Shown: in pieces, positions 44,085-54,365 of the stretch
Position numbering within the stretch: the stretch's first letter is position 1
How the letters are laid out: every line of letters begins with the position of its first letter
Assembly: GCA_030704615.1 (NCBI GenBank)
Contig: CM060732.1
Span: 14,196,001 to 14,260,000, forward strand
DNA length: 64,000 bases
Source: Takakia lepidozioides
Lineage: Eukaryota; Streptophyta; Takakiopsida; Takakiales; Takakiaceae
Reading direction: 5' to 3'
Made by a program: the position numbers and the translations under genes
The notes under the pieces: generated by a model
The model's database searches: none
What the model saw: only the letters and a program-made list of their open reading frames with translations
What the model was told of the DNA's origin: nothing

Positions 44085-44137
44085 GATTGTCTTGCTACTC
44101 CACTCATGCCGCTCATGCTCATGAAATAGCTAACCTC
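44085..44137. repeat. Terminal repeat, MULE E
   Basis: CTCATG/GCTCATGC cluster ending GCTCATGAAATAGCTAACC and TC. One base differs from the C/D end within the last 12. Confidence 0.7.
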
Positions 44138-44390
44138 GATTTGTTGACTTGTGATGGAACAAAAAGAAAGAAAACCATGCATAAAGCAGCTGGTTTCTTA
44201 CACATGTAACACCTTGAATAAACTAGTTTTAGTTTGGGGTCTATGCTCAATACATACCCCAATCACACCATTAAGGTTGATATACTTGTTTTGGATACCC
44301 AGTTTGTCTAAAGGTAGCCTGATAATCCTTTTCATGACATCTTCCGAAGGATTGGCATATGAGTAGGGAGAGTTTGCCCTTTTGGAGAGG

Positions 44391-44462
44391 AGTCTGGTAT
44401 GCACTCCCTTACGGGGTGAGTGCATACCACACTCACTCCGTAAGGGCCTGCCATACCAGGGG
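44391..44462. repeat. Hairpin-forming inverted repeat
   Basis: CTGGTATGCACTCCCTTACG at the left is mirrored by CGTAAGGGCCTGCCATACCA at the right, with an inner pair GTGAGTGCATACC / CACTCACTCCG. It could be the core of a small foldback element. Confidence 0.55.
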
Positions 44463-44679
44463 TTGGATGGTGGGATTCCCTATCTCTCCCTCTGGGCACT
44501 GGGCTTATGGAATTGTTGTCCCGACTTCCATCCTTGAGGAAAAAGGAAAAAATTGCAAAATTGGGTTGCAGGGAATTTTGGATACTTTTTTTTAATCCAA
44601 AATCATTTTTTAATTATTTTAGTGAAATATTTCTTCACTAAAAAACGTGTGAGTTGCAAAACTCCCGTCAGTTTCTACT

Positions 44680-44920
44680 TTTTCAATCCAACCTGGATGA
44701 AAAAATGACTTCATCTGACAGGACCTAAACATAATTTTATTTATTTTTTACAAAAAACCCCCCATGTTTTTCATCTAACCTAGATGAAATACGGACTACA
44801 TCCGTTGAAGTGCAAGACACGATGAAAGCACGATGTCTTTCATCTTCCACGAATGAGAAACGGACTACGTCTGTCGGGCGGACAGACTGGCGGATGTTTT
44901 TCATCCTGAGAAGGATGAAT
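44680..44920. repeat. Run of TTCATC..GATGAA palindromes
   Basis: Palindromes TTCAATCCAACCTGGATGAA (centre about 44691), TTCATCTAACCTAGATGAA (44779), a weak one near 44846, and TTCATCCTGAGAAGGATGAA (44909), most followed by a variant of ACGGACTACRTCYG. The spacing is 60-90 bp. The design resembles the 53-bp arrays but the sequence is unrelated. Confidence 0.6.
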
Positions 44921-47118
44921 GACGGGTCAGACAGGGGAAAACCCTGCGCAACCCTAATGTCTTTCTTTTTGCGCTGCGAGAGCGCGCGCGATGGCGGCTT
45001 GTGAGGAGCGATGGTGCTCGTGCTGCAGATACCTTGAGCTGCCAATCCTTGAGTGTTTATAGCTCATGTGAGCGACACCTAGGCGGGCTCTTTAAGGCGA
45101 TGGCGGTGGCTTAGTGATGAGGGAAGATTTCCCTGTCTCAGTTGTCTGTTTTTTTGCTGCACAAGGGAACCGCGGCACTGATGGCGGAGGCACCACTTGC
45201 ATGCATAGGACGTTTCCCTAGGAGCCCTCCTCTGGATCTTTGATGAATGGCGGCACAAGGAAGTCTCTCTCCCTCCCTTTATAAACCCTACCTTTTGAAA
45301 CCAAGCTCTTTTTTTCTTGTGCTTGGCAAGACCTTGCTTTGGTTAAGGTAGCAGTGTTGTGGTGCTGGCGGAGTCCTCCTTGCACGGTTAAGCTTGTGGA
45401 GAGATGGCGACTCTCCCCCAAACAGTAAAAGGTTTTTTTTCTATTGGTTTTGCTTCCTTGCTTGTTTTGGCATTCTCTGCAGTTAGATTGAAGTGTATTT
45501 GACCTCGATAGCAAGTGTGGAAGCCTGCTACTCACCTCGTGCATCCTCACTAACTCACAATGCGTTGTGGTTGTTTTTGGGACGGGCACAGGTGAGGGCT
45601 TCCACTTAATATTTTGATGTCTAGGTGCTGCTGGATGCCAAGTGGGATTGCATAGCAGGGGAAGGAATCGTTTGCCAGGGACTCATCCTAAAATGTTGAA
45701 AAACTAAACTACTCTATGGTTTTTCTTGATCCTACCTCTTTCCTTCCTTGATTTTTGAAGAACAATTGTAATGCTTTCTATGATGGGCTAGTTCGGCCCA
45801 GCCAGTGGAAAACTTCTGTTCTGATGTGTTAGCTGGGTTTATGATGGCTTGTGTGAGAGACACACATCTGTTTTCTAGGCCCTAGGTTGCTTTGCTTACC
45901 TTATGGTAGTTGGAAACAAATTGAGAGCCTGCAAGGAACTGTTTGCTGCAGCTACTCGGGTACCTCTGTTGATAAAAGGCCCCTGTTATGTTCCAACCCA
46001 GATGGCTTTGTTAGCTAGATGCTTAGGCCAGGGTATGGTGAAGTTTCTGCCTGTGGCTATTCGGCTGACACTGAAATATGGCAGTAATATAAATGGTAAC
46101 TGGTTTTTGAGGCAGCCAGGGTGGTCAAGTCGAAATACCCCCTGGACATGGTGTAATGACATGGTCAAATGTGGAATGATGTGAAGGGTGTACTGACAGT
46201 ATCATATACTGTCACATGATGTGTATGCAGTCCTTTATATTTACCTTGTTGTGTCATGAGCTCTGATTTTCAGCTGTAGCAAGAAATAAAGGTATAGGTG
46301 TGTTCTGGAAAACTTACTAGACATATCCACATCCCCTGTGGGGACAAGCTGTAGTGCACACCAGTCTAAAACAAATACTGACAAGGCAAGGTATTTAAAC
46401 CTGTGATATCCAAGTGTTCCTTTATTTTCTAAGAAAACCCTCCATGACACCCATGGGGTTTTAGTAAGTATGCTTGGATTACAGCTTGCAGACAATAAAT
46501 TTGTATGACTATGTGACTTGCACCACATGAAGGCCAAAATATGGCCAAGTACCCGCCATCCCACCCAGACCTCTGTAAGTGTATCATGATCTTGACTGGT
46601 GGTCAATCAACATCAGTGGCATACTCTCTGGATTATGAATAATACTGACATGAACACATTACTATGCATGGATGCAATTCTGGATTTTCTAAGCTTGATG
46701 ATTGATGGATGGTGCCACTGTTAAGTGGCTGATATGTCTATTTATTCTTTCATGACAACGACCCTAGGGGTCCTGTCTTTGTCTTGACATGACAAAAAAT
46801 ATCTTCCCTCTCTTTTTTGCTGTTCACAAAAGTAAACAAACCACAAGGGAGAGAGGGTGCAGGTTAAAAGATTGTACTCATAAGACGTTGTTTGCCGTAG
46901 CCTTGTGGCCAAGGGATTTCTGGAGGATATCTGGAAAACCTTGATTAATTCTATATATGAAGGTAAGTCTTACTACCAACGTCAACCCCTGACATAGGTA
47001 GGTTCTGTCCCTTTTGTTTCCGCTCAAACGGTCACTGGACCCCCCAACCCACCACAGACAGTAAATGTCAGGCATATCTACTCCTTAACTCGCACACATT
47101 CCCAACAGGTTCACACCT

Positions 47119-50100
47119 GTGAGTTCTATTGATCATAAACCTATACCAGATCACAAAACAATGTCACGGAGGTGCTTTAGGGAGAAGAACCACACCAGTG
47201 AAGTCCCTGCAATGCTTCCTCGAGTTCTCAACTTGAACAAAACAAGGCAGCAAGTAGAGTGTTGCACTGCATGTCCATCAAGACAGAATCAGATCCGAAG
47301 TGAAAAGAATCACCGGCTGGGGCTGCAAATGGGAACATGTGGAATGCAAGATTCAGGCTGTGAAATGTTGGAACAATGGGAGTCGAAGAGCAGCAGAAGG
47401 ATGGAGTTCGAATGTGTAAGTCCTCTTGGCACAAACGTTGTGAATGTGTTTTGTGATGTAGAGGAAGAGATCATGGAAGACATCTTTTGTTCAATAGAGG
47501 ATCAATCAGGTGTCAATGAAGAGTGTGCACCTAGATTGCAAGTTCCTGTGCAGATCCTAAGGTCTTCTACAAAGGCACATGTAGATCAAGACATGCTTGG
47601 GGAGTATGGGCATAGTGTCACCAACTCGCCAAGGATTGGTGGTACAACCTGTGAAGTGAGTGTCTTGAGAGACGAAGATGACAAGGAGTCTTGGGCAGAT
47701 CTGATGGGATGGGTAGAGGAAGAGTGTACATTGCTCGCTCAAACGAGAAAGGGTCTGGATCAAGATGCACCTCTGGAATCAGACATAAAGGATGCACAGT
47801 TGGAGATAGAGCAAGACATGCGGAAAAAATGTGGAACCAAGCAAGAGTTAGAAGCAAGGGATGATTGTCTTGATCATGATACCGCCACCACACCAATATA
47901 CAGAAATCTTGATGTCATCAACGACAACGTGCAAGGGTTGTGTGGTCAAAATTTATTGAGTGAAGAAGAGTTCAGAAGTAGGAAGTTTCAGTTGGACGAC
48001 CAATGCTATGTAGATGGGCAGGTCACTGCCTTTTGTTCATCCAAGAAGGGTCATATGGAGTGTAAAGAAAGACACACATGTGGACACCAATTGGGAATGG
48101 GAGGAGTGAGATGTGCGCAATGCAAGACAAAGGAGGACAATGAACCTGAATACAAAAGGAGTTCGGAACACTCAAGTAAAGGAGGACATACGACCAATAT
48201 AGCACATGAGAAGGATGACAAGGAAGATGGTATGTCCAAGTGGATGTTGGTTGAGTGCACAAGAGACATCAGCTTGCATGACAACTTGGGATCAGATGTA
48301 AGTCCGCTGAAATCACCAGTTCGTGCCAAAAGCCAGAGTGTCTCTCCAGCCCTTGAAACTGTAGATGTTGATACAAGGATACTTGAATTCCCACCCACAA
48401 AACAAAGGATGGGAGATTTGAGTACCGTTCACAAGAAAGATTTGAAATCTTCTCACGGTTCAACACTCTTGTTGTGGAAAATGGGGAAACTAGCAGCAAA
48501 GTTTGACTCTCTTAGAGAGATGCATCTTGGGATGGAGAGGATGCATAGGGATCAGAAAGAGAAGGTTGGCCTTTCTGCTGAGAAAACCCTGGTTGACCTG
48601 ATAACGTTCAGAGGTCAGCCAATGAACTGTGCCCAGCAAAGTGTATGGGATCCGGGTACACGAGGAGATCTGAGAATGCTCAGTGCAAACTCAAGCATTG
48701 AAGTGAAGGAGCTGCATGTCTTGTGTGGGAGGCAGCTCAATACAAGTCACGTCTCCGTAGAGAGTAATCTGCAGCCTATGGAGCTGAAAAAGCAAGAGCA
48801 GAGCAGCTCTGGAACAGCCGCTCCACTAAGTGACAGTTTAATTGAGGAAAGAAGTGGAGAAGGTCGTGAAAAGGGTGACTCGGTGGTGCTGTATGAAGGA
48901 GAGATGAAGGTAAGAGAGCTTGTTGTTCAGAGTGATGTGCAGACTGGAAGTACTCATAGTTGGAGTCTGGGATTGGAGGAGGAAGGTTCAAGGACGAGAC
49001 CTCAGAAACCAGAAATGCAGGACACTATAGCATTGTTGGACAAAACATTCATGGCAAAGGGAAGGCCAAGAAGATCATTACACTTTGTCACTGAAGTCAA
49101 GAATGGAGATAAAGCAACGATGCAGGCTGAGTGCCATCATCCCCAAGCATACCTAGATCATTGGCATCACACGGGTGCTAATGGCCTTGAAGAGTGCTTT
49201 GACATTGTAACTGAAGGAGCTAAGGCTATGCCAGCAGATGCAATTCAGAGAGGCAATGAGCTTTCTACAGATGCTGGAGATGAAGGAGAGAAGCCCAAAC
49301 AGGTGACGTTCCTGTGTGTGTTGAATGCATGTGCGAACCTGACAGACCTGGTAAGAGTCGAAGAGGTCCATGATGACAGTATCAAATCTGGTATTGCACC
49401 AGATATCATTATGGATACTTCCATTGTTGACAGGTATGCCAAACGTGGAAGCATGAAGGGTGCACAACACATGTGTGACAATATGTCTCACAGAAAAGTG
49501 GGGTCATGGAGAGAAATGATTGCAGGTTATGCACAGCATGGCTCTGAAGGACAGACCCCACAACTGTCTCAACAAATGGAGCAGGAAGGAAATGAGGCAG
49601 CACGAAAGGTGCGAATGTCGATGGGAGCACAAGTGATAGCTGAGATTCAAAACAAGGAGCCAGGGAGCAACAACAAAATTGGGAAACGCTGGTTTGTAGG
49701 GGAAGGAGATCAGGACCTGCCTGGCATGAACTACAAGAAGAGGAAGAAGGTATTGTCACAAATTGGAATTGCTCTAGCCGGCGGAAAAGATGGACCGTCG
49801 GGACGCTGTCACTTGAACAGAAAGGGCTGGACGACGATGCAAGCTCAGGGATGGAGCACGAAAATTATGGCCAAGGAGGAAGGCCATGAAATTGGCATGA
49901 TAAGCTACATGGAAACCAGATGGTGGTGTCAGCTTGAGAACAACACTGCTTGCACCAGCCAGACAGAAGTGGCCTTGAAGATTATGAGCAGAGAGGGGCT
50001 TTCTTTTGCTGAAGGCCAAGGCAAGACAATCAGAAACAATATCACAGACGGACCTCTCCAAGATAGCTGGAGCAGAAACAGAAAGGGAATCAACACAATG

Positions 50101-50268
50101 TACCTGTTGGGAGTACCTTATGATCCTGGAAGGGAAGCTGGCCGATGGTGCAGGCTGAAAGATAAAGCAGGCAGGGAATGGGTAAGAGGTAGGCACGACT
50201 TGAAACCTTTCATATCACCAGTAGGTGTTCAGCTGGTGAAGGTGGTCAGTGAGGACCCTGACACTTAA
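47119..50268 (+). CDS. 1049-codon ORF of LTR retrotransposon with PPR-like segment
   Basis: An uninterrupted frame of 1049 codons ends 20 bp before the 3' LTR at 50289, on the same strand. It shows no gag, protease, reverse transcriptase or integrase motif. Residues about 725-826 resemble plant PPR repeats: VTFLCVLNACANLTDLVRVE, SGIAPDIIMDTSIVDRYAKR and VGSWREMIAGYAQHGSEGQ, matching the usual VTF..VL.AC..L, DMYAKCGS, SWN.MI.GYAQHG pattern in degraded form. The remainder is hydrophilic, rich in E/K/D/S with scattered Cys pairs (CAQCKTKE), and not recognised. The best reading is an additional ORF of the retrotransposon that captured part of a PPR gene. A non-coding origin is unlikely given the length without stops. 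The first ATG is at 47119. Confidence 0.6.
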   Translation: MSSIDHKPIPDHKTMSRRCFREKNHTSEVPAMLPRVLNLNKTRQQVECCTACPSRQNQIRSEKNHRLGLQMGTCGMQDSGCEMLEQWESKSSRRMEFECVSPLGTNVVNVFCDVEEEIMEDIFCSIEDQSGVNEECAPRLQVPVQILRSSTKAHVDQDMLGEYGHSVTNSPRIGGTTCEVSVLRDEDDKESWADLMGWVEEECTLLAQTRKGLDQDAPLESDIKDAQLEIEQDMRKKCGTKQELEARDDCLDHDTATTPIYRNLDVINDNVQGLCGQNLLSEEEFRSRKFQLDDQCYVDGQVTAFCSSKKGHMECKERHTCGHQLGMGGVRCAQCKTKEDNEPEYKRSSEHSSKGGHTTNIAHEKDDKEDGMSKWMLVECTRDISLHDNLGSDVSPLKSPVRAKSQSVSPALETVDVDTRILEFPPTKQRMGDLSTVHKKDLKSSHGSTLLLWKMGKLAAKFDSLREMHLGMERMHRDQKEKVGLSAEKTLVDLITFRGQPMNCAQQSVWDPGTRGDLRMLSANSSIEVKELHVLCGRQLNTSHVSVESNLQPMELKKQEQSSSGTAAPLSDSLIEERSGEGREKGDSVVLYEGEMKVRELVVQSDVQTGSTHSWSLGLEEEGSRTRPQKPEMQDTIALLDKTFMAKGRPRRSLHFVTEVKNGDKATMQAECHHPQAYLDHWHHTGANGLEECFDIVTEGAKAMPADAIQRGNELSTDAGDEGEKPKQVTFLCVLNACANLTDLVRVEEVHDDSIKSGIAPDIIMDTSIVDRYAKRGSMKGAQHMCDNMSHRKVGSWREMIAGYAQHGSEGQTPQLSQQMEQEGNEAARKVRMSMGAQVIAEIQNKEPGSNNKIGKRWFVGEGDQDLPGMNYKKRKKVLSQIGIALAGGKDGPSGRCHLNRKGWTTMQAQGWSTKIMAKEEGHEIGMISYMETRWWCQLENNTACTSQTEVALKIMSREGLSFAEGQGKTIRNNITDGPLQDSWSRNRKGINTMYLLGVPYDPGREAGRWCRLKDKAGREWVRGRHDLKPFISPVGVQLVKVVSEDPDT

Positions 50269-50288
50269 AAAGGGAGACACACTACATA
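50264..50288 (+). promoter_or_regulatory. Polypurine tract before 3' LTR
   Basis: AAAAAGGGAGA directly after the ORF stop, 14 bases before the LTR start. It is the expected plus-strand priming site, though a little far from the edge. Confidence 0.5.
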
Positions 50289-52421
50289 TGTAGTGTGAAT
50301 GCAGGGGAGTAACATGGAAATTTTGCTTGGCATCAGGATCCGGCATTACTACAAAGGGAGTGCCCGGGTACTAATAACGGGAGGGAACTATCCATGCCTA
50401 CAGGTAATTCCATGGGCACACTATGCTATTGCTCTGCCAGGACAAAATGTGGCTAAGTCATGAAATACGCCTTTTCATCCATAGGATGAATGGCTTTCAT
50501 CGCTGGTGATTACCGTAGAAACGCGGGTCGAGGAAGCTTAGGGCTTGCTGGAGGGTAATCGTGCAGGGAACAGCTAGGTAATTTTGCTCAAGCCAGGAGA
50601 AGGGAGGCGGTGCAGGACGATTCATCAAGGGCAAGGGAAGTAATATCATGTACTACTGACAGAAGTAATGAAGGCATAGAGGCGGTGCTTCCTGTGATTT
50701 GACCGCTGAAGGTGTAGGAGTTGCGGGGAAAGCAGCTCGGTGGAGGGGCAGCAGTGCCGTCGTTACTCTCATAACCACGATGACAAGGAGGATGAACCTG
50801 CAAGGGAAACAACCTGCTGCCAGGGAATAGGAAGGTGGGGTTGCAGACTTGATCAAAGGCTAGTTAAGATGATGGAGCAGCTCCATCATGACGGGCATCT
50901 GCCAGAGGTAGGGTGTGCAAACTGATACCGCCGCCATTGCATTCATGTGCAATTATAGAAAGCTGCACTTGTGGAGAAGCAATTGCTGCCAGATCAAGGG
51001 CAGAGATGGGATTACTGACTTGACCACTTGTGAAATGGTGCAATCGCCAGAATGAGGGCATTGGCTTGTGGACAGTGATACAGGTTATCTGTAAATAAAG
51101 AAGCAAAGAGTGAAATATGTAGAGCATGAAGCTTTCAGATAATGACTGTCTTCTTGTTATCACATCAGATCTTAGGGTAGATTAGCAGAGATGGTAGGAT
51201 AGGGTAGTTAGTTGGCAAGCAACAAGGTTACTGCCATAGGTTGAAACAGAGCTGTCAAGACTCACGGAACGCTTGAATCGACGAAATATCTGAAGGTGGA
51301 GTGGCATAGCAATGACAGGATCTGACATGCATAGATCTTTGTTTTTACAACGTGGCATTCAAACGACAAAAGGAGTTAGGGGAGCTGCTGACAGAGATGG
51401 TGAGGTGCCATTTCAGGCAGGCGATCCCACCGCTTCAGCTGGAGTATAAGAGAGCTAAGTTGATAGATACAAGGCCCCTCTCTGACTTAGGGATAGTTGC
51501 TATGGAATTTTGCTAGAGAGACTCTCAATAGAGATGAGGGAGATAGAAAAAGATTTTGGCAAATGGAATGGTGACTTCTGGAATTCATACCAGTCCTGGA
51601 GGTAGAGAGAAAGTGAGGTAGGGTGGAAGTTGTGTGGAGTGCTGCAAGAAGTTGGGAAGTCAGCTCTCAAACATAGGATGCTTCCTTTTTGGGTGTGACT
51701 TAGAAATCGTTTTGGGCAGATTTAGGACTTGCTCTTGATAGAAGGGAAAAGGATAGAGACATGTGATAGAGGAAAAAGGGTTTTTGAAAATGAAATGGAG
51801 TGGTGGTCTGGTCTTCAAACCAGAATGGTGTAGAGAGGATAAGAGATGATGCATGTCAATTGGGAATGGTGATAGAAGGGCTGTCTGGTCCAATATGGGC
51901 ACTTGCATCAGAAAAGGGAGATAAAACATTGGGAAGAAGAGAGATCCGCTCAGCAAAAGAATGATGAGAGGAGGGTCAGTTGAGAGATAAAGGAAAGACC
52001 ATGAGTTGGATAGAAATATCAGACCTGCATTGTATGGTAGATACATGTTGCCTTGCACTTTCGGTGATTGCATGACAACAAAGGGGGTTCAATGTAGATG
52101 CTACATGCAAATGGTGAACTCATAGGCTGTCATTAACCCACTGGTAAGCTGTTTGAGTGACTATATCAGCATGAAAACTAAGCTGGTGCAAGACAGAACC
52201 CTAGTCAGGCCTGTTGCACTATGCAGGAAACACCTTCACTTGTCCCATCCATGTCTTCTCTTCCGCTGCGGCGTGGATGAGGGCTTCATGAACTCTGATC
52301 ATAAACAACATGGATGTAGCCAACCTGTGTGGGAGAACCAGGATAACAACAAGACCTTGCACTAAGAACTAGATTAGGATTAGACAGAAGGGGATATATG
52401 CCCCATTCTTTTCACACTACA
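50289..52421 (+). repeat. 3' LTR of LTR retrotransposon (partner at 30779)
   Basis: It starts TGTAGTGTG and ends CACACTACA, a 9-bp inverted terminal repeat with TG..CA edges. The length is 2133 bp. It is nearly identical to the inverse copy at 30779-32892, with scattered one-base indels that look like sequencing noise as much as divergence. No coding sequence. The right flank is gypsy gag-protease on the minus strand. Confidence 0.85.
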
Positions 52422-53150
52422 CGTCCTTCCCAACTCCCCAATTGAAGAGGGACATCGAACGCCAACCTCGTCGCCAATTACGGTTCTCCTTTGGCAGAAC
52501 GCACCTCAATGGAGGCCCCCACGTCACTTGTCGGGAGTCCCAGCTTTTGTGCCGTTGCCGGTGTCATGAAGGAGTGCGACGCTCCTGTGTCCACCAACAA
52601 CGACACGTTAGTTCCGGATATCATCCCATCTACGAACAATAACTGACTCCCTTTACGTAAGGCGCCCGTTTCCTGATACAACTCACAAGAAAATTTGCCT
52701 ACCTTGCAAGTCATCGCGACCACCGCTTCCACTAAGCGACTGATGGTATCTTCTGACAGCTCCGTGGTCGCCCGAGTCATGTTCAATTGTCGGGGTTTCG
52801 TGCACTTCTTGGCCATGTGCCCGGGCTCCCCGCAATTGAAACACACTCCATCGAATGTCGCCTTCTGTCCGCCATAAGGCGCTGCACCTACTTTTCCTTT
52901 CGGAGCACTAGGTGCCGCCTTGACGTGTGAAGGCCCTCCCTTCGATTTCCACGTGCCATTGTCGCCGCGTGGCCTATCCCACTTCTTTTTCGGTCGGAAG
53001 GAGTCACCTTCCCGTCGGGTCTTCTTGTGGTTCAGCTCCGTACGGCCTTGTCTGTCGCCCCTAGGGACATCCGAGAAACATTTAGCCCTCTCAATGGCCT
53101 CGTTCAAAGTCCAGGTGCGAGATTCGAGATAGTGAGAGACGAAGGCTCAG
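52422..53150 (-). pseudogene. Ty3/gypsy gag (zinc knuckle) and protease, partial
   Basis: On the minus strand from 53107: basic linker, CCHC zinc knuckle (CFNCGEPGHMAKKC), then retropepsin start (SLLVDTGASHSFMTPATAQK) with catalytic DTG. The frame runs to about LAFDVPLQLGSWEGR and is cut by the LTR at 52421. The next residues of the polyprotein (TENFTICEIDG) are found at 32893 beside the other LTR copy. Left of 53150 it is joined to a MULE fragment. The visible frame is intact but truncated. Confidence 0.85.
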
Positions 53151-53445
53151 TGGCACCAAGTACTTGGAACCGCGGAGGCCATCAACGATTGGAAGTCGCA
53201 CTTTGAAGTTCCACACAAAGTTTCAAGATACATGCACGAAGGTGGGAGCTCCAATTCCATATTGGGGATGATGGCAATGTTGGGGAACTAGACGAACCAA
53301 TAACATCTCCTGATAGATTTTGCTCATGCTGGATCCTGCCATATTCTTGAGGCAGACATGAACATTCACACTAACAAGTGCCAGGAATGTTAGTTAAAAC
53401 GGTTAGACAACCAAGTTGTGCTCATAAAGAGAGGCCGCATTTCCG
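53150..53445 (-). mobile_element. MULE copy F, diverged transposase leader
   Basis: This segment aligns in the same orientation with the D sequence 24730-25040 (for example CCATCAACGATTGGAAGTCG, ACCAAGTTGTGCTCAT), which is the 5' leader of the transposase gene on the minus strand. Many substitutions separate them, so F is an older copy. The coding part is absent, replaced by gypsy sequence. Confidence 0.65.
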
Positions 53446-53486
53446 TTGTATCGGAGACAAAGCATCCCAGTGCACATGCCAGAACG

Positions 53487-53795
53487 GAAATGCGGCACCG
53501 CATTCCCGTTCGAGCTCATCCTCTCTTTGAGTGTGACAGAAATGCGGCACCGCATTTCCGTCCACCGTCACACCAAACAAATGCTGGAATGGAAATGCGG
53601 TATCGCAATTCCGTCTGGGCTCTTCCTTTGGAAGAGAACCGACGGAAATGCGGTGCCACATTTCCGTCCAATGAGACACCTAAGCCATGGTGGAACAAAA
53701 ATACGGCACCGCAGTTCCGTCGACTGTTACACCTAAGATAGGCAGGATCTTCATTTGGAAGACAGCCGACGGAAATGTGGTACCCCATTCCGTCC
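53487..53795. repeat. Diverged palindrome array F, same 53-bp step
   Basis: Six palindromes with centres at about 53496.5, 53548.5, 53601.5, 53654.5, 53707.5 and 53781.5: steps of 52, 53, 53, 53 and 74 bp. The spacers (for example CCGTCACACCAAACAAATGC) are unrelated to the four spacer types of the other arrays. It follows the F leader in the same relative place as the array in D. Confidence 0.85.
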
Positions 53796-53829
53796 GGGAT
53801 GTTCCTCTCCAAATTGTGAAACAAATGCT

Positions 53830-54365
53830 GAAAAAGTAAGACAGTAAGAAATCACATGTTGAATTAGGAAGAAGTTCGATTACAGAAGACTGAAAAACAT
53901 GCAGACCTCATTCAGAGAGAGAAGAGAGAGAAGACTCCGGCCGAAGCCGGCGTAACTAAGAACCACTTCGCCTTGCGGCTACTGCCCCCTGTCGGGGGTG
54001 GGCCCTATCTAAAAGACAGGTGACCGGTTGGTCACCTAGTAACCAGGGTATGTGTGCAGTTGTGGTGCTAGAAAGAGAATGAGGGGTACCATCGGGGCGG
54101 GGGGGGGTAGGGTTCCTAGGGTACTGATGTTGGGTTGGACTCGAGTTTTTGTTTATTGGTGATAATAGCTGTGAGAGAACGGAGGGCTGTGAGGTGGATA
54201 GCTTGAAAACATTTGTGAATTGGGGAGAGAGGGATGTGAAAGTTTTCCAGCTCTTTTATGAACATTAGGGTATGAGCTGCATTTGTCTTGTGTTAGTCGT
54301 TTAAGAGGGGAGATAGTCAAGTAACCTGTGGGCCGTAATGGAAGTATTTTTGCAGGATTACGGGT
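53830..54365. other. No gene recognised
   Basis: Mixed sequence between array F and gene 3b, including a short inverted motif CTCCGGCCGAAGCCGGCG near 53936 and a G-run near 54097. It probably holds the breakpoint between F and copy 3 and the promoter of gene 3b. Confidence 0.35.

Larger units (their letters stand above)
40880..44137 (+). mobile_element. MULE copy E (divergent family)
   Basis: The element has palindromes at its left side (centres about 40916, 40970 and 41136), a transposase on the plus strand, more palindromes at 43660-43905 and a terminal repeat with GCTCATG clusters ending GCTCATGAAATAGCTAACC and TC at 44137. The left terminal repeat was not found. Gene 2 and the long phased array are absent. 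Its palindromes use the variant arms AAATTCGG / CCGAATTT. Confidence 0.75.
44138..47118. other. Non-coding stretch with hairpins, no gene recognised
   Basis: Three kilobases of T-rich sequence without a convincing gene. Two structures stand out: a long hairpin at 44391-44462 (arms around CTGGTATGCACTCCCTTACG and its near complement) and a run of ATGAAA-type palindromes at 44680-44920. A TTTATAAACC at about 45278 could be a TATA box. The part next to 47119 may be internal sequence of the LTR retrotransposon whose 3' LTR starts at 50289, but no gag or pol motif is visible. Confidence 0.4.

Noticed and set aside
47119-50268. A host PPR protein gene
   Set aside because: Only about 100 of 1049 residues resemble PPR repeats and these are degraded. 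The ORF ends at an LTR with a polypurine tract, which favours a retrotransposon ORF with captured sequence.
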